A DNA stretch of 64,000 nucleotides from CATOSK01 sp034423195 (GTDB lineage: Bacteria; Chloroflexota; Dehalococcoidia; Lucifugimonadales; UBA3495): positions 61,861-125,860 of the forward strand of contig DAOUIZ010000051.1 in the NCBI GenBank assembly GCA_034423195.1. The letters run 5' to 3'. Each line of letters starts with the position of its first letter. Positions within the stretch are counted from its first letter, which is position 1. The position numbers and the translations under genes are program-made. This document shows, piece by piece, positions 34,492-42,173 of this stretch. A model generated the notes under the pieces. That model worked only from the letters and a program-made list of their open reading frames with translations, had not been told where the DNA came from and did no database searches.

Positions 34492-34603
34492 CGTCATTCC
34501 AGCGCCGGGCTCCGTGCGACAGCCGCTGGCGTTCAGACAAGCCTGCCCCCGCGCAGGCGGGGTTGCCTTGCGCCGACGGGGAGTCGCGACAAGGGGATCC
34601 AGA
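34492..34603. repeat. CGTCATTCC / CCAGACCCCCGTC hairpin repeat, expanded copy 2
   Basis: Starts CCCGTCATTCCAGCG, contains CCCCGC-GCAG-GCGGGG in the middle and ends GGGATCCAGACCCCCGTC. The end blocks and the GCAG-loop hairpin match copy 1 at 10119, but ~70 extra bases are inserted on either side of the hairpin. It lies in the spacer between the zinc-ribbon gene and rnpB. Confidence 0.5.
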
Positions 34604-34767
34604 CCCCCGTCTGGTCCCCGTTCCGTGCGTTTCCAACTTCGGACAGTGCGTTCTCATACTCTTCAAGCGGCAATCTCTCCTCCAGAGACTGGTCTACCCT
34701 CCTTTCGGTTGTCGTGTCCCCCGGCAGATAAAGGCTTGGCCGAAATTTTTACTTTTCTCAAATTCTT

Positions 34768-34796
34768 TTGACCCTCTCCCTCCCTTGTGCTAAAGT
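34768..34796 (+). promoter_or_regulatory. Promoter of rnpB
   Basis: -35 TTGACC (34768-34773), 17-base spacer, -10 TAAAGT (34791-34796). Predicted start about 34803, the expected 5' end of the RNA. Confidence 0.7.
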
Positions 34797-34802
34797 CCTT
34801 GG

Positions 34803-35287
34803 CGGGGAGTCGGCGGGACCGGGTGGCCGCCGTCTCGTAGGATCGGGAGACCGGTCCGGCGGGAGGGAGGAAAGTCCGGGCTCCACCGGACAGGGTGCTG
34901 GGTAACTCCCAGGCTTCCGGCAGCGCCGGGAGACGGAAAGTGGCACAGAAACATACCGCCTCCAGTTCGAAATGGGAATGGGACAGGGGCTTACTCGAGC
35001 AACGGCGGGGACTGGCGGTAAGGGTGAAATCGGACGGTAAGAGCGTCCGGCCGTTGGCGGCGACGCCGCGGCGGCCAAACCCCACCTGGAGCAAGGCCGA
35101 ATAGAGGGGCTATGGGTGTCCGGCCCGCCCCCGGGTTGGCTGCTCGACCCCGATGGCAACATCGTACCCCTTTGGTGGTTTCCGTCATCCCCCTGGATGG
35201 CGGAGGGCTAGATAGATGGTCACCACTCCGGCTCCGTGAGGGGCCGGGGGTTACAGAACCCGGCTTACAGGTCTCTCCGGCTCCCTT
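34803..35287 (+). ncRNA. rnpB: RNase P RNA (bacterial, class A)
   Basis: The catalytic RNA of RNase P, which trims the 5' ends of pre-tRNAs. Conserved region GAGGAAAGTCCGGGCTCC at 34867-34884, AGAAACATACCGCC and AAGGGTGAAA in the middle, and ACAGAACCCGGCTTAC near 35254 close to the 3' end. The two ends form helix P1: GGGAGTCGG (34805-34813) pairs with CCGGCTCCC (35277-35285), nine base pairs. About 485 bases, longer than the ~380 of E. coli, so it carries expanded hairpins, mainly around 35100-35230. The ends are inferred from P1. Confidence 0.93.
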
Positions 35288-35440
35288 CTTGCCAACTGGC
35301 CCGTGTCCATCGGGATGGCAACCGGAATAGCAACGATGACCGTGCCGCCGGGTTCGGCTCCGGCAGACTCGTACCCGGTGCCGGTTTCCCTAATTTCTAA
35401 TGTAGATGTAGATGCGCCCGCGCACCTAGGAGGAACATTT

Positions 35441-36211
35441 ATGGTCCGCCCCAACCGAACCAAGGCAAAACTCCTGGCCGGCGAAGTGGCCCTGGGAGCC
35501 AACCTGAATTTCTATGCTCCCATCATCGCCGAACTTTACGGGGTGATGGGGTTCGACTGGATTTGGATTGACTGTGAGCATGGCTCGTCCAATGACTCCG
35601 AATCCGAAAACGTCATCCGGGCTGCGGAGCTCTACGATCTCACTCCCATTGTGCGGGTTCCCAACGCCGAGCCGTCAACCCTTCTCCGGTTCCTGGACCG
35701 CGGCGCCCAGGGGCTCATCGTTCCCCATATTTCCACGAAGGAGGAAGCCGAGGCTGTCGCTCGCGCCTCTCACTACCATCCCATGGGCGACCGCAGCAGT
35801 GCGACTGGCGGCCGCACCAACCGCCTGGGCAGCGGTCTTTCTCCGGCCCAATACTACGAAGCCGCCAACCGGGAAACCCTCATTATCACCATGATTGAAA
35901 CCCCCGAGGCGGTGGACAACGCCCGCGACATTGCCTCCGTCCCCGGGGTTGACGCCGTCCTGGTGGGCAGCAGCGACCTCACCCAGGCCATGGGGATGCC
36001 CGGCCCCGCCGAGGTAGACGCGGCCATAGACCGGGTGATCGCCGCGGCCAAGTCTGCCGGCAAGGTGGTTGGCGTGGCCGGCGCGGGAATGACCGTCACC
36101 AACCTCGACCGCTACAAACACTTTGCCTCTCAAGGCGTCCAGCTGCTGTCCGCCGGAGTCCAGGACTTCATCCGGCAAAGCGGAGGAGAGTTCCTTGCTG
36201 CCCTCCGTTAG
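35441..36211 (+). CDS. HpcH/HpaI-type aldolase (2-oxo-acid class II aldolase)
   Basis: 256 residues from ATG 35441 with SD AGGAGG 8 bases upstream; upstream in-frame codons have no SD. HpaI/GarL pattern: WIDCEHGSSND (catalytic/metal region), IVRVPNAEPSTLLRFLDRGAQGLIVPHISTKEEAE, MIETPEAV, and VLVGSSDLTQAMGMPG. It reversibly splits 4-hydroxy-2-oxo acids into pyruvate and an aldehyde with a divalent metal. The substrate is unknown. Single gene between rnpB and the nuo operon. Confidence 0.9.
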   Translation: MVRPNRTKAKLLAGEVALGANLNFYAPIIAELYGVMGFDWIWIDCEHGSSNDSESENVIRAAELYDLTPIVRVPNAEPSTLLRFLDRGAQGLIVPHISTKEEAEAVARASHYHPMGDRSSATGGRTNRLGSGLSPAQYYEAANRETLIITMIETPEAVDNARDIASVPGVDAVLVGSSDLTQAMGMPGPAEVDAAIDRVIAAAKSAGKVVGVAGAGMTVTNLDRYKHFASQGVQLLSAGVQDFIRQSGGEFLAALR

Positions 36212-36270
36212 GATGGTTTGCTAAGAGCCTTTGTTTAGAAGCGTTTGTTTCGCTCTGCCCCGACCTTGGG

Positions 36271-36320
36271 GGCCTTCTCGGCGGCGGAGCTCTTCTCCCT
36301 CCCTCCGGGATGAGAAGGCC
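36271..36320 (+). terminator. Possible terminator stem after the HpaI aldolase gene
   Basis: GGCCTTCTC (36271-36279) can pair with GAGAAGGCC (36312-36320), with a long 32-base loop. 60 bases after the aldolase stop; there is no T tract, so it is weak. Confidence 0.35.
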
Positions 36321-36388
36321 GCACTCACCGCAGTCGTTCAACCCGCCCCTGTCGAGGAACGTTCAACCCTCATCGGGGTCTCATTCTG

Positions 36389-36416
36389 TTGAGTCCGGTT
36401 GGCGCTGTGATATAAT
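36389..36416 (+). promoter_or_regulatory. Promoter of the nuo operon
   Basis: -35 TTGAGT (36389-36394), 16-base spacer, perfect -10 TATAAT (36411-36416), 36 bases before nuoA. Confidence 0.7.
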
Positions 36417-36452
36417 CCCGGCGCATTCCCGAAGGCCATTGGTGTACCGCCT

Positions 36453-36839
36453 ATGATCGAAGACTACCTGCGCCAGTACGGTCTCATTGCCATCTTCGGC
36501 GTGTTGGCCATCCTGGTACCGGCGGGTATGCTTCTGGTGTCCCTGTTGGCCTCCAGGGTGGGGCTCCGTCCCAGTAATCCCACGGCGGTCAAGTCCGAAA
36601 CCTACGAATGCGGCGTGGAGGCTCTCGGAGGGCCCTGGAACCAGTTCAACTTCCGCTATTACATGTTCGCCATCCTGTTCGTAATCTTCGACGTGGAGGT
36701 GGTGTTCCTCTACCCTTGGGCAACCAAATTCCTCAAGCTGGAACTGTTCGCCCTGATCGAGATGGCCGTGTTCGTGCTGATCCTGCTGGCCGGCTGGGCC
36801 TACGCCTGGCGGAAGAAGGACCTGGAGTGGCGCAGCTAG
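36453..36839 (+). CDS. nuoA: NADH-quinone oxidoreductase subunit A
   Basis: 128 residues with three membrane helices. The NuoA signature KSETYECGVEALGGPWNQFNFRYYMFAILFVIFDVEVVFLYPWA is fully present (contiguous from about base 36589). It is part of the membrane domain near the quinone site, next to NuoH and NuoJ. First gene of the operon, from a clear promoter at 36389. The operon runs nuoABCDHIJK-small gene-nuoLMN without nuoEFG. Confidence 0.95.
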   Translation: MIEDYLRQYGLIAIFGVLAILVPAGMLLVSLLASRVGLRPSNPTAVKSETYECGVEALGGPWNQFNFRYYMFAILFVIFDVEVVFLYPWATKFLKLELFALIEMAVFVLILLAGWAYAWRKKDLEWRS

Positions 36840-36857
36840 TTGCGCCAACCCCGTTTT

Positions 36858-37481
36858 ATGGTTGATTTGACCTACAATTCGGAGCCATTGCCGTCCCGTA
36901 CCTGGGACATAGACCGCGCCGAAGGCCAGTCCGTCTCGGACCTTATCGCCGCTTCCACGGCTCCCCTGGAAGTGCCCTTCATCGAGGTCCCCGACGACCT
37001 CAAGGGCAACCTGGTGGTTACTTCCATTGACGCCCTGGTCAACTGGGGCAGGAAGTCGGCCCTGTGGCCGGTGGCCTTCGGCTTGGCCTGCTGCGCCTTC
37101 GAGATGATGGCCACCGCCATGGGACGCTTCGACATCGCCAGGTTTGGGATGGAGGCCTTTCGCGCCTCCCCGCGCCAGGCCGACCTGATGATCGTGGCCG
37201 GCACCGTCACCTGGAAGATGGCCGTCCCCATCAAGCGCATATACGACCAGATGGCCGATCCCAAGTGGGTAATATCAATGGGAGTCTGCGCCACCAGCGG
37301 CGGGCCCTACTTCGGTTCGTACAGCGTCGTTCCAGGCGTGGACCATATCATCCCCGTCGACGTCTATGTCCCCGGGTGCCCTCCCCGGCCCGATGCCCTG
37401 CTTTACGGCATCATGGAGCTCCACGAGAAAATCAAGAAACAGCAGAACCTGGCCCGCCGAACCGGGAACAGTGGTTCCTGA
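36858..37481 (+). CDS. nuoB: NADH-quinone oxidoreductase subunit B (iron-sulfur cluster N2)
   Basis: 207 residues from ATG 36858 (TTG at 36840 also possible; neither has a strong SD). The N2 tetranuclear cluster ligands are present: the vicinal Cys pair in FGLACCAFEMMA, GVCATSGGPYFG and VPGCPPRPDALLYGI. It ends the electron path to quinone. An N-terminal extension of ~50 residues precedes the core. nuoC starts at its stop codon with a one-base overlap. Confidence 0.95.
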   Translation: MVDLTYNSEPLPSRTWDIDRAEGQSVSDLIAASTAPLEVPFIEVPDDLKGNLVVTSIDALVNWGRKSALWPVAFGLACCAFEMMATAMGRFDIARFGMEAFRASPRQADLMIVAGTVTWKMAVPIKRIYDQMADPKWVISMGVCATSGGPYFGSYSVVPGVDHIIPVDVYVPGCPPRPDALLYGIMELHEKIKKQQNLARRTGNSGS

Positions 37482-37924
37482 TGACTGTTGCTGCCCTTTC
37501 CGGCGAACACCTCCGGCAGCGCCTGTCCGAGCTTTCGCCTGCGCCGGTGGAAGCCGCGGACGGCGGAGCCGTGTGGGTATCCCCGGAGAGCGTCGGCGAC
37601 GTGGCAAGGTTCCTGCGGGATGACCCGGACCTGGATTTTCAGTTCCTCAACTCCATCAGCGCCGTCGATTTTGTCGATCACTTCCAGGTCGTGTACCATC
37701 TGACCTCCTTGTCCCTGGAGCACACCGGCGTTGTCAGGACCAGGCTTTACGGGCGGGACGATTTGACGCTCCCGTCGGTCTACAACGTCTGGCGCGGGGC
37801 GGACTTCCAGGAAAGGGAAATCTGGGACCTGATGGGAATCAGGTTCGACGGCCATCCCAACATGAAGCGCATTCTGCTGTGGGAGGGCTTTGAGGGCCAT
37901 CCTCTGCGCAAGGATTACCTTTAG
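37481..37924 (+). CDS. nuoC: NADH-quinone oxidoreductase subunit C
   Basis: 147 residues from ATG 37481, which shares its A with the nuoB stop (TGATG). The 30-kDa signature is at the end: VWRGADFQEREIWDLMGIRFDGHPNMKRILLWEGFEGHPLRKDYL, contiguous from about base 37790. It supports the peripheral arm with NuoD. NuoC and NuoD are separate genes here, not the fused NuoCD of E. coli. Confidence 0.95.
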   Translation: MTVAALSGEHLRQRLSELSPAPVEAADGGAVWVSPESVGDVARFLRDDPDLDFQFLNSISAVDFVDHFQVVYHLTSLSLEHTGVVRTRLYGRDDLTLPSVYNVWRGADFQEREIWDLMGIRFDGHPNMKRILLWEGFEGHPLRKDYL

Positions 37925-37947
37925 GTAGCCTCGGAAAGCCGGGCGTT

Positions 37948-39117
37948 GTGACTTCCGTTTATCCTGATGAACCTTCTTCCCCCAACACCCTCCGGGCCGA
38001 CAACCCCATGACCATCCGCACCGAACCCATGACGGTCAACGTGGGGCCCCAGCACCCCAGCACTCACGGGGTGTTCCGGTTGCGCATCACCTTCGACGGG
38101 GAGGAGATTCTGGAAGTTGAGCCCGTCCTTGGCTACCTGCACCGGGGAACGGAAAAGCTGGCCGAAGAGCGCAACTACGTCCAGGTCGTCACCCTCACCG
38201 ACCGGCTGGACTACACCTCCTCCATGATCAACAACCAGGCGTACTGCCTTGCGGTGGAAAAGCTTCTTGGCGTGGAACCCCCGCCCCGGGCCAAATTCCT
38301 CAGGACCCTGGTTGCCGAACTGCAGCGCATCGCCAGTCACTTGGTGGCGGTGGGGTTCTTCATCCAGGAGCTGGGCGCCTTCGGCACCCCCCTGATGTAT
38401 ACCTTCCGCAGCCGCGAGCGCATCCTGGACCTGTTCGAGATGCTTTGCGGGGCCCGCATAACGGTCAGCTATATGCGTCCCAGCGGAGTGTTCTCCGACG
38501 CTCCCCCGGATTTCTGGCCTGCGCTGGCCCGGTTCCTCGATGACTTCCGCGGGGAGTTTGAAGAGCTGGAACAACTGCTGCTGGAAAATGAAATCCTGGT
38601 GGCCCGCACCCGGGGAGTCAGCCCGCTGCCCGCCGGACTGGCCATCAACTCCTCGGTCTCCGGCCCGGTGCTGCGCGCGGCGGGCGTTCCGTGGGATTGG
38701 CGGAAGATGGACCCCTATGACGCCTACGATCAGGTGGAGTTCGATGTTCCGGTGGGCACTCAGTCCGACAACTACGACCGCTTTTGGGTCAGGATGCAGG
38801 AAGTACGCCAGAGTCTTCGCATAATTGACCAGTGCGTCGAGCGGATCGAGCCAGGCCCCGTGCGTTTGTCCGGCCTTCCCCTGGTGGTGCGCCCCGAACC
38901 CGGCGCCGAGGCCTACGGCCGGGTGGAAGCGTCGAAGGGCGAACTGGGGTTCTACCTGATCAGCGACGGGGGGATTTCTCCTTACCGGTGCAAAATCCGC
39001 TCCCCGTCCCTGATTAATCTGACCGTGACCGAACACCTCCTGGTGGGATGGAAACTGGCCGATATGATAGTCTCGCTGGGCAGCGTGGACATCAACATGG
39101 GTGAGGTTGACCGGTGA
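37948..39117 (+). CDS. nuoD: NADH-quinone oxidoreductase subunit D
   Basis: 389 residues from GTG 37948 (GGAAAG ~10 bases upstream; an ATG at 38008 would remove 20 residues with no SD). The 49-kDa subunit signature is NVGPQHPSTHGVFRLRI near residue 31, followed by LGYLHRGTEKLAEERNY and the C-terminal GSVDINMGEVDR ending. It forms the quinone-binding pocket with NuoB. The start of nuoH overlaps its stop by four bases (GTGA). Confidence 0.95.
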   Translation: MTSVYPDEPSSPNTLRADNPMTIRTEPMTVNVGPQHPSTHGVFRLRITFDGEEILEVEPVLGYLHRGTEKLAEERNYVQVVTLTDRLDYTSSMINNQAYCLAVEKLLGVEPPPRAKFLRTLVAELQRIASHLVAVGFFIQELGAFGTPLMYTFRSRERILDLFEMLCGARITVSYMRPSGVFSDAPPDFWPALARFLDDFRGEFEELEQLLLENEILVARTRGVSPLPAGLAINSSVSGPVLRAAGVPWDWRKMDPYDAYDQVEFDVPVGTQSDNYDRFWVRMQEVRQSLRIIDQCVERIEPGPVRLSGLPLVVRPEPGAEAYGRVEASKGELGFYLISDGGISPYRCKIRSPSLINLTVTEHLLVGWKLADMIVSLGSVDINMGEVDR

Positions 39118-40349
39118 GTTGTCGTCTGTCCAGCGACAACATCCTGTTTGAGAACGCCCTGTACCGGGTGGTCTATGACGCGGCCGGCTTGTTCCTGCCC
39201 TGCTGGCTGGCCTACGTGGCGGCGGGCCTGGTGATGATGCTTATCCTGGTCAACGGCGTGCTGCTGGGATCTGGTATCGTTACCTGGCTGGAACGCCGGG
39301 TGTTGGGACGGCTGCAGAACCGCGTGGGTCCCAACCGCTGGGGGCCTTTCGGCATCCTCCAGCCCATCGCGGACCTCGCCAAGCTGCTCACCAAGGAAGA
39401 CCTGGTCCCGGCGGGAGCCGACCGGCTGGTGTTCAACCTGGTGCCGTTGGTGATGATGGCTCCCCTGCTGTTGATGACTGCCGTAATCCCCTTCAACAGG
39501 AACACCGCCCTCGCCGACCTGAACGTCGGGGTGCTGTTCATCCTCGCCGTCAGTTCCCTGAGCACCCTGGCCGTTATCATGGCCGGCTGGTCATCCAACA
39601 ACCGCTACGCCCTGTTCGGGGCCGCCCGGTCGGTGGCCGTACTCATCAGTTACGAGATACCGGTGGTGTTGTCGCTCCTCGGCGTGGTCATCGTGGCCGG
39701 TTCCATGTCGCTGGGAGACATCGTTGGCGCGCAAACGGTGCCCTTCCTGCTGGTGCAGCCCCTGGCGCTGTTTGTTTTCCTGGCGGGAATGTCGGCGGAG
39801 TTGAACCGCACGCCCTTTGACGTGGCCGAAGCCGAGTCGGAGATTATCGCCGGCTACCATACCGAGTACAGCGGAATCAAGTTCGCCCTGATTTTTGCCA
39901 CGGAAACCGGGGCGATGATCGTGGTGTCCGCCACTATCTGCACCCTCTTCCTGGGAGGCTGGCACGGCCCCTTCCCCAGCTACCTGGGCTGGCTCTGGTT
40001 CCTGCTCAAGACCCTGCTGATAATCTTCGTCTTCATCTGGATCAGGGCCACCTATCCCCGGCTGAGGGTAGACCAGATAATGGCGTTTTCCTGGAAGTTC
40101 CTGCTTCCGTTGAGCCTGATTAACCTGGCGGCCACCGCTATCCAGGTGTATTTCCTGCGCGGCCCGGACGGAGCCTTATCCAGCGGCGATCTCTGGCTGA
40201 TGGCCGCGATCAACATCGTTCTCGCGGCGGTCTGCATCTTCGTTTTCGGGGACATCGTGCGGGTAAAGTCCCGCCGTGGACGCCGGGCGGTGGGTACGGC
40301 CCAGACGTCAGTTACGGGCGCGGCCCAAGCTGGGCGGGAGGTGAGTTAA
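39114..40349 (+). CDS. nuoH: NADH-quinone oxidoreductase subunit H
   Basis: 411 residues, about eight membrane helices, from GTG 39114. ND1 signatures: ERRVLGRLQNRVGPNRWGPFGILQPIADLAKLLTKED near 60-95, and AELNRTPFDVAEAESEIIAGYHTEYSG in the middle, which lines the quinone entry channel. The C-terminus carries a 25-residue basic/Ser/Thr tail (KSRRGRRAVGTAQ...). Coupled to nuoD by a GTGA overlap and followed without gap by nuoI. Confidence 0.95.
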   Translation: MSCRLSSDNILFENALYRVVYDAAGLFLPCWLAYVAAGLVMMLILVNGVLLGSGIVTWLERRVLGRLQNRVGPNRWGPFGILQPIADLAKLLTKEDLVPAGADRLVFNLVPLVMMAPLLLMTAVIPFNRNTALADLNVGVLFILAVSSLSTLAVIMAGWSSNNRYALFGAARSVAVLISYEIPVVLSLLGVVIVAGSMSLGDIVGAQTVPFLLVQPLALFVFLAGMSAELNRTPFDVAEAESEIIAGYHTEYSGIKFALIFATETGAMIVVSATICTLFLGGWHGPFPSYLGWLWFLLKTLLIIFVFIWIRATYPRLRVDQIMAFSWKFLLPLSLINLAATAIQVYFLRGPDGALSSGDLWLMAAINIVLAAVCIFVFGDIVRVKSRRGRRAVGTAQTSVTGAAQAGREVS

Positions 40350-40940
40350 GTGTACGGAATGGGAATGGCCCGGGGTCTGCTGGTAACCCTGCGCAACCTG
40401 ACGAAGAAGCCCTTCACGGTTGCCTATCCCGAGGAGCGGCTGCAGCAGCATCCCCGGTTTCGCGGAGAGGAGTTCGTCTGGTACGAGGAGCGCTGCACCG
40501 GCTGTGCGTCATGCGCCAAGTATTGTCCGCTCGGGATAATCAAGATTGTCACGGAACCCAGCGGGACCGCTCCCAGGCAGGGCGACAAGTACCGGCTGGA
40601 AGTGTTCGACATCGAGATTCAGCGCTGCATGTTCTGCGGGCTCTGCGTGGAGGCCTGCCCCTACGATTGCCTGTACATGGGCAGCGGTTTCGAGCAGGGC
40701 AAGTACAGCCGCAAGGACATGGTGATCCATGTGGACCAGTTGAGGAATTCCGACAAGCATCCCAGCACCTACTTCCGGCCCCAGCTGGAAGCGTCGGGAT
40801 ACAATCCCAGGGGAGGGCGTCCCCTGGACTGGAAGGAGGTTGGCCGGGAGGGGTGGCGCTGGCACCTCCGGGAAAAGACCGGTAAGCGGCTCGAAAACCT
40901 TCCCCATGGTCCAGACGCCGGGCCGGAGGACGTGGGCTAA
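40350..40940 (+). CDS. nuoI: NADH-quinone oxidoreductase subunit I (two 4Fe-4S clusters)
   Basis: 196 residues from GTG 40350 with an ideal SD GGAGGTGA upstream. Two ferredoxin clusters N6a/N6b: CTGCASCAKYCPLG and CMFCGLCVEACPYD. In a complex without NuoEFG it is the likely point where an outside donor such as ferredoxin hands over electrons, as in photosynthetic NDH-1 and Fpo-type enzymes. The C-terminal ~50 residues (after CPYD...) are an extension rich in Pro/Gly/Arg. Confidence 0.94.
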   Translation: MYGMGMARGLLVTLRNLTKKPFTVAYPEERLQQHPRFRGEEFVWYEERCTGCASCAKYCPLGIIKIVTEPSGTAPRQGDKYRLEVFDIEIQRCMFCGLCVEACPYDCLYMGSGFEQGKYSRKDMVIHVDQLRNSDKHPSTYFRPQLEASGYNPRGGRPLDWKEVGREGWRWHLREKTGKRLENLPHGPDAGPEDVG

Positions 40941-41528
40941 GTGCTTTTCCAGGACGTGGTTTTCTGGGCGCTGTCCGTAGTGGCGATTGCCGGTGCTGTC
41001 GGGGTGGTGCTGGTCCGGGACTTGTTCCGGGCGGCCCTCTTGCTGGCATTGGTGTTCGTCACGGTGGCCGGATTTTTCGTCCTGATGAGCGCCGAGTTCC
41101 TGGCCACGGTGCAAGTCCTGATTTACGTCGGCGCCATCTCCATCCTGTTCGTTTTCGCCGTGATGCTGACCCGGGACGTCCGGCGCGGCAACCTGCCCAA
41201 CCGTCTCCAGATTCCCGCCGTCGTTCTCCCTGTTCTGTTGCTGGCAGCTATGGTCGTCACCATCATGGCTACGGACTGGCAGTTCATCCCGGAGGACGCC
41301 CGGGCCAGGGCGGACTTGGTGCAGACTCAGTCGGTCAGCGTAGTTTCCGAGGCTGACCTGGAAGGAGCGGGTTTTGCTTCACCGGAAGAAGCCCGCGACG
41401 CCCGGGAAGCCGGGTTGGCGGACCTGCTGGTCGGCGACTTCGTTCTGGCTTTCGAGGCGGTTTCGGTGTTGCTCTTGGCGGCCCTCATCGGGGCGCTGGC
41501 GCTGGCGCGCGGGCGCCAGGGGGCCTAG
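40941..41528 (+). CDS. nuoJ: NADH-quinone oxidoreductase subunit J
   Basis: 195 residues, five membrane helices, from GTG 40941 (GGAGG 11 bases upstream). ND6-type pattern: VLVRDLFRAALLLALVFVTVAGFFVLMSAEFLATVQVLIYVGAISILFVFAVML (contiguous). The loop between helices IV and V is enlarged. Membrane-domain subunit beside the quinone site. Two bases separate it from nuoK. Confidence 0.93.
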   Translation: MLFQDVVFWALSVVAIAGAVGVVLVRDLFRAALLLALVFVTVAGFFVLMSAEFLATVQVLIYVGAISILFVFAVMLTRDVRRGNLPNRLQIPAVVLPVLLLAAMVVTIMATDWQFIPEDARARADLVQTQSVSVVSEADLEGAGFASPEEARDAREAGLADLLVGDFVLAFEAVSVLLLAALIGALALARGRQGA

Positions 41529-41530
41529 CC

Positions 41531-41860
41531 GTGTCCCTGGAATCCATGCTCATTGTCGCCGCCGTGCTCTTTTGCATCGGGCTTTACGGCGCGCTGGCCC
41601 GGAGCAACGTCATTGCCGTCCTGATGTCCATCGAGCTGATGTTCAACGGCGTCAATCTGACCTTTGTCGCGATGGGACGTTACCTTGCGCCCCAGGCCCT
41701 CCAGGACACCATCGCCAGCGTTCTGACCGGGCAGGTGTTCGCCGTCTTCGTAATATCCGTGGCCGCCGCCGAGATCGCCCTCGGCCTTGGGATTGTGTTT
41801 GCCATGTACCGCAGCAGCCAGTCGGTCGACCTGACCGACGCCGCCAGGTTGAGACACTGA
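41531..41860 (+). CDS. nuoK: NADH-quinone oxidoreductase subunit K
   Basis: 109 residues, three membrane helices, from GTG 41531. ND4L pattern: FCIGLYGALARSNVIAVLMSIELMFNGVNLTFVA, with the conserved membrane Glu in MSIELM and a second Glu in the third helix (AEIALGLGIVF), both needed for proton pumping. It is followed not by nuoL but by a 313-base stretch holding a small gene. Confidence 0.95.
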   Translation: MSLESMLIVAAVLFCIGLYGALARSNVIAVLMSIELMFNGVNLTFVAMGRYLAPQALQDTIASVLTGQVFAVFVISVAAAEIALGLGIVFAMYRSSQSVDLTDAARLRH

Positions 41861-41978
41861 CATGCCCGGGAAGGTCTGCATTCTGGTGTTGAAGCGGGGC
41901 AGGGAACCGGGCACTGCCCTGCCGGAAGCCGCCGATTCCGGCGGGTACGGGTCCGGGCTGCGGGTCGGAATTTAGAAT
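41861..41978 (+). other. Intercistronic spacer with two stem-loops
   Basis: Between nuoK and the small gene. GGCAGGG/CCCTGCC (around 41898-41923) and a GCCGCC/GGCGG-type stem (around 41927-41944) could fold in the operon mRNA. A 37-codon frame (41862-41975) exists but has no SD or recognisable product, so I do not call it as a gene. Confidence 0.4.
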
Positions 41979-42173
41979 ATGTGGGTCGAATTCAAGCGGG
42001 CTCCCAACCTGATGATGGCCGAAATGTGGAAAGACGTCCTGGAAGGGGAAGGCTTGCCCACGCGGATTCTTCCTGAAGGGGACATCCGGGACTGGGCCGA
42101 GCTGGTGCCTTTCCGCGTCTACGTGCCCAAGGGACGGGAGCACGTGGCCGAAGAGATACTGAGGAAGCTGTAG
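41979..42173 (+). CDS. Small DUF2007-like protein embedded in the nuo operon
   Basis: 64 residues: MWVEFKRAPNLMMAEMWKDV, then LEGEGLPTRILPEGD and VYVPKGREHVAEEILRKL. The order (residue for residue 'update...Leaeg IpaRl', a loop, then a 'V.v.e..A..iL' strand-helix) matches the DUF2007 putative signal-transducer fold. Its stop TAG directly abuts the nuoL ATG, so it is translated with the operon. Its role with complex I is unknown. Confidence 0.65.
   Translation: MWVEFKRAPNLMMAEMWKDVLEGEGLPTRILPEGDIRDWAELVPFRVYVPKGREHVAEEILRKL

Noticed and set aside
41862..41975. 37-codon frame between nuoK and the DUF2007-like gene
   Set aside because: No SD, no recognisable product, and the region is explained by stem-loops.
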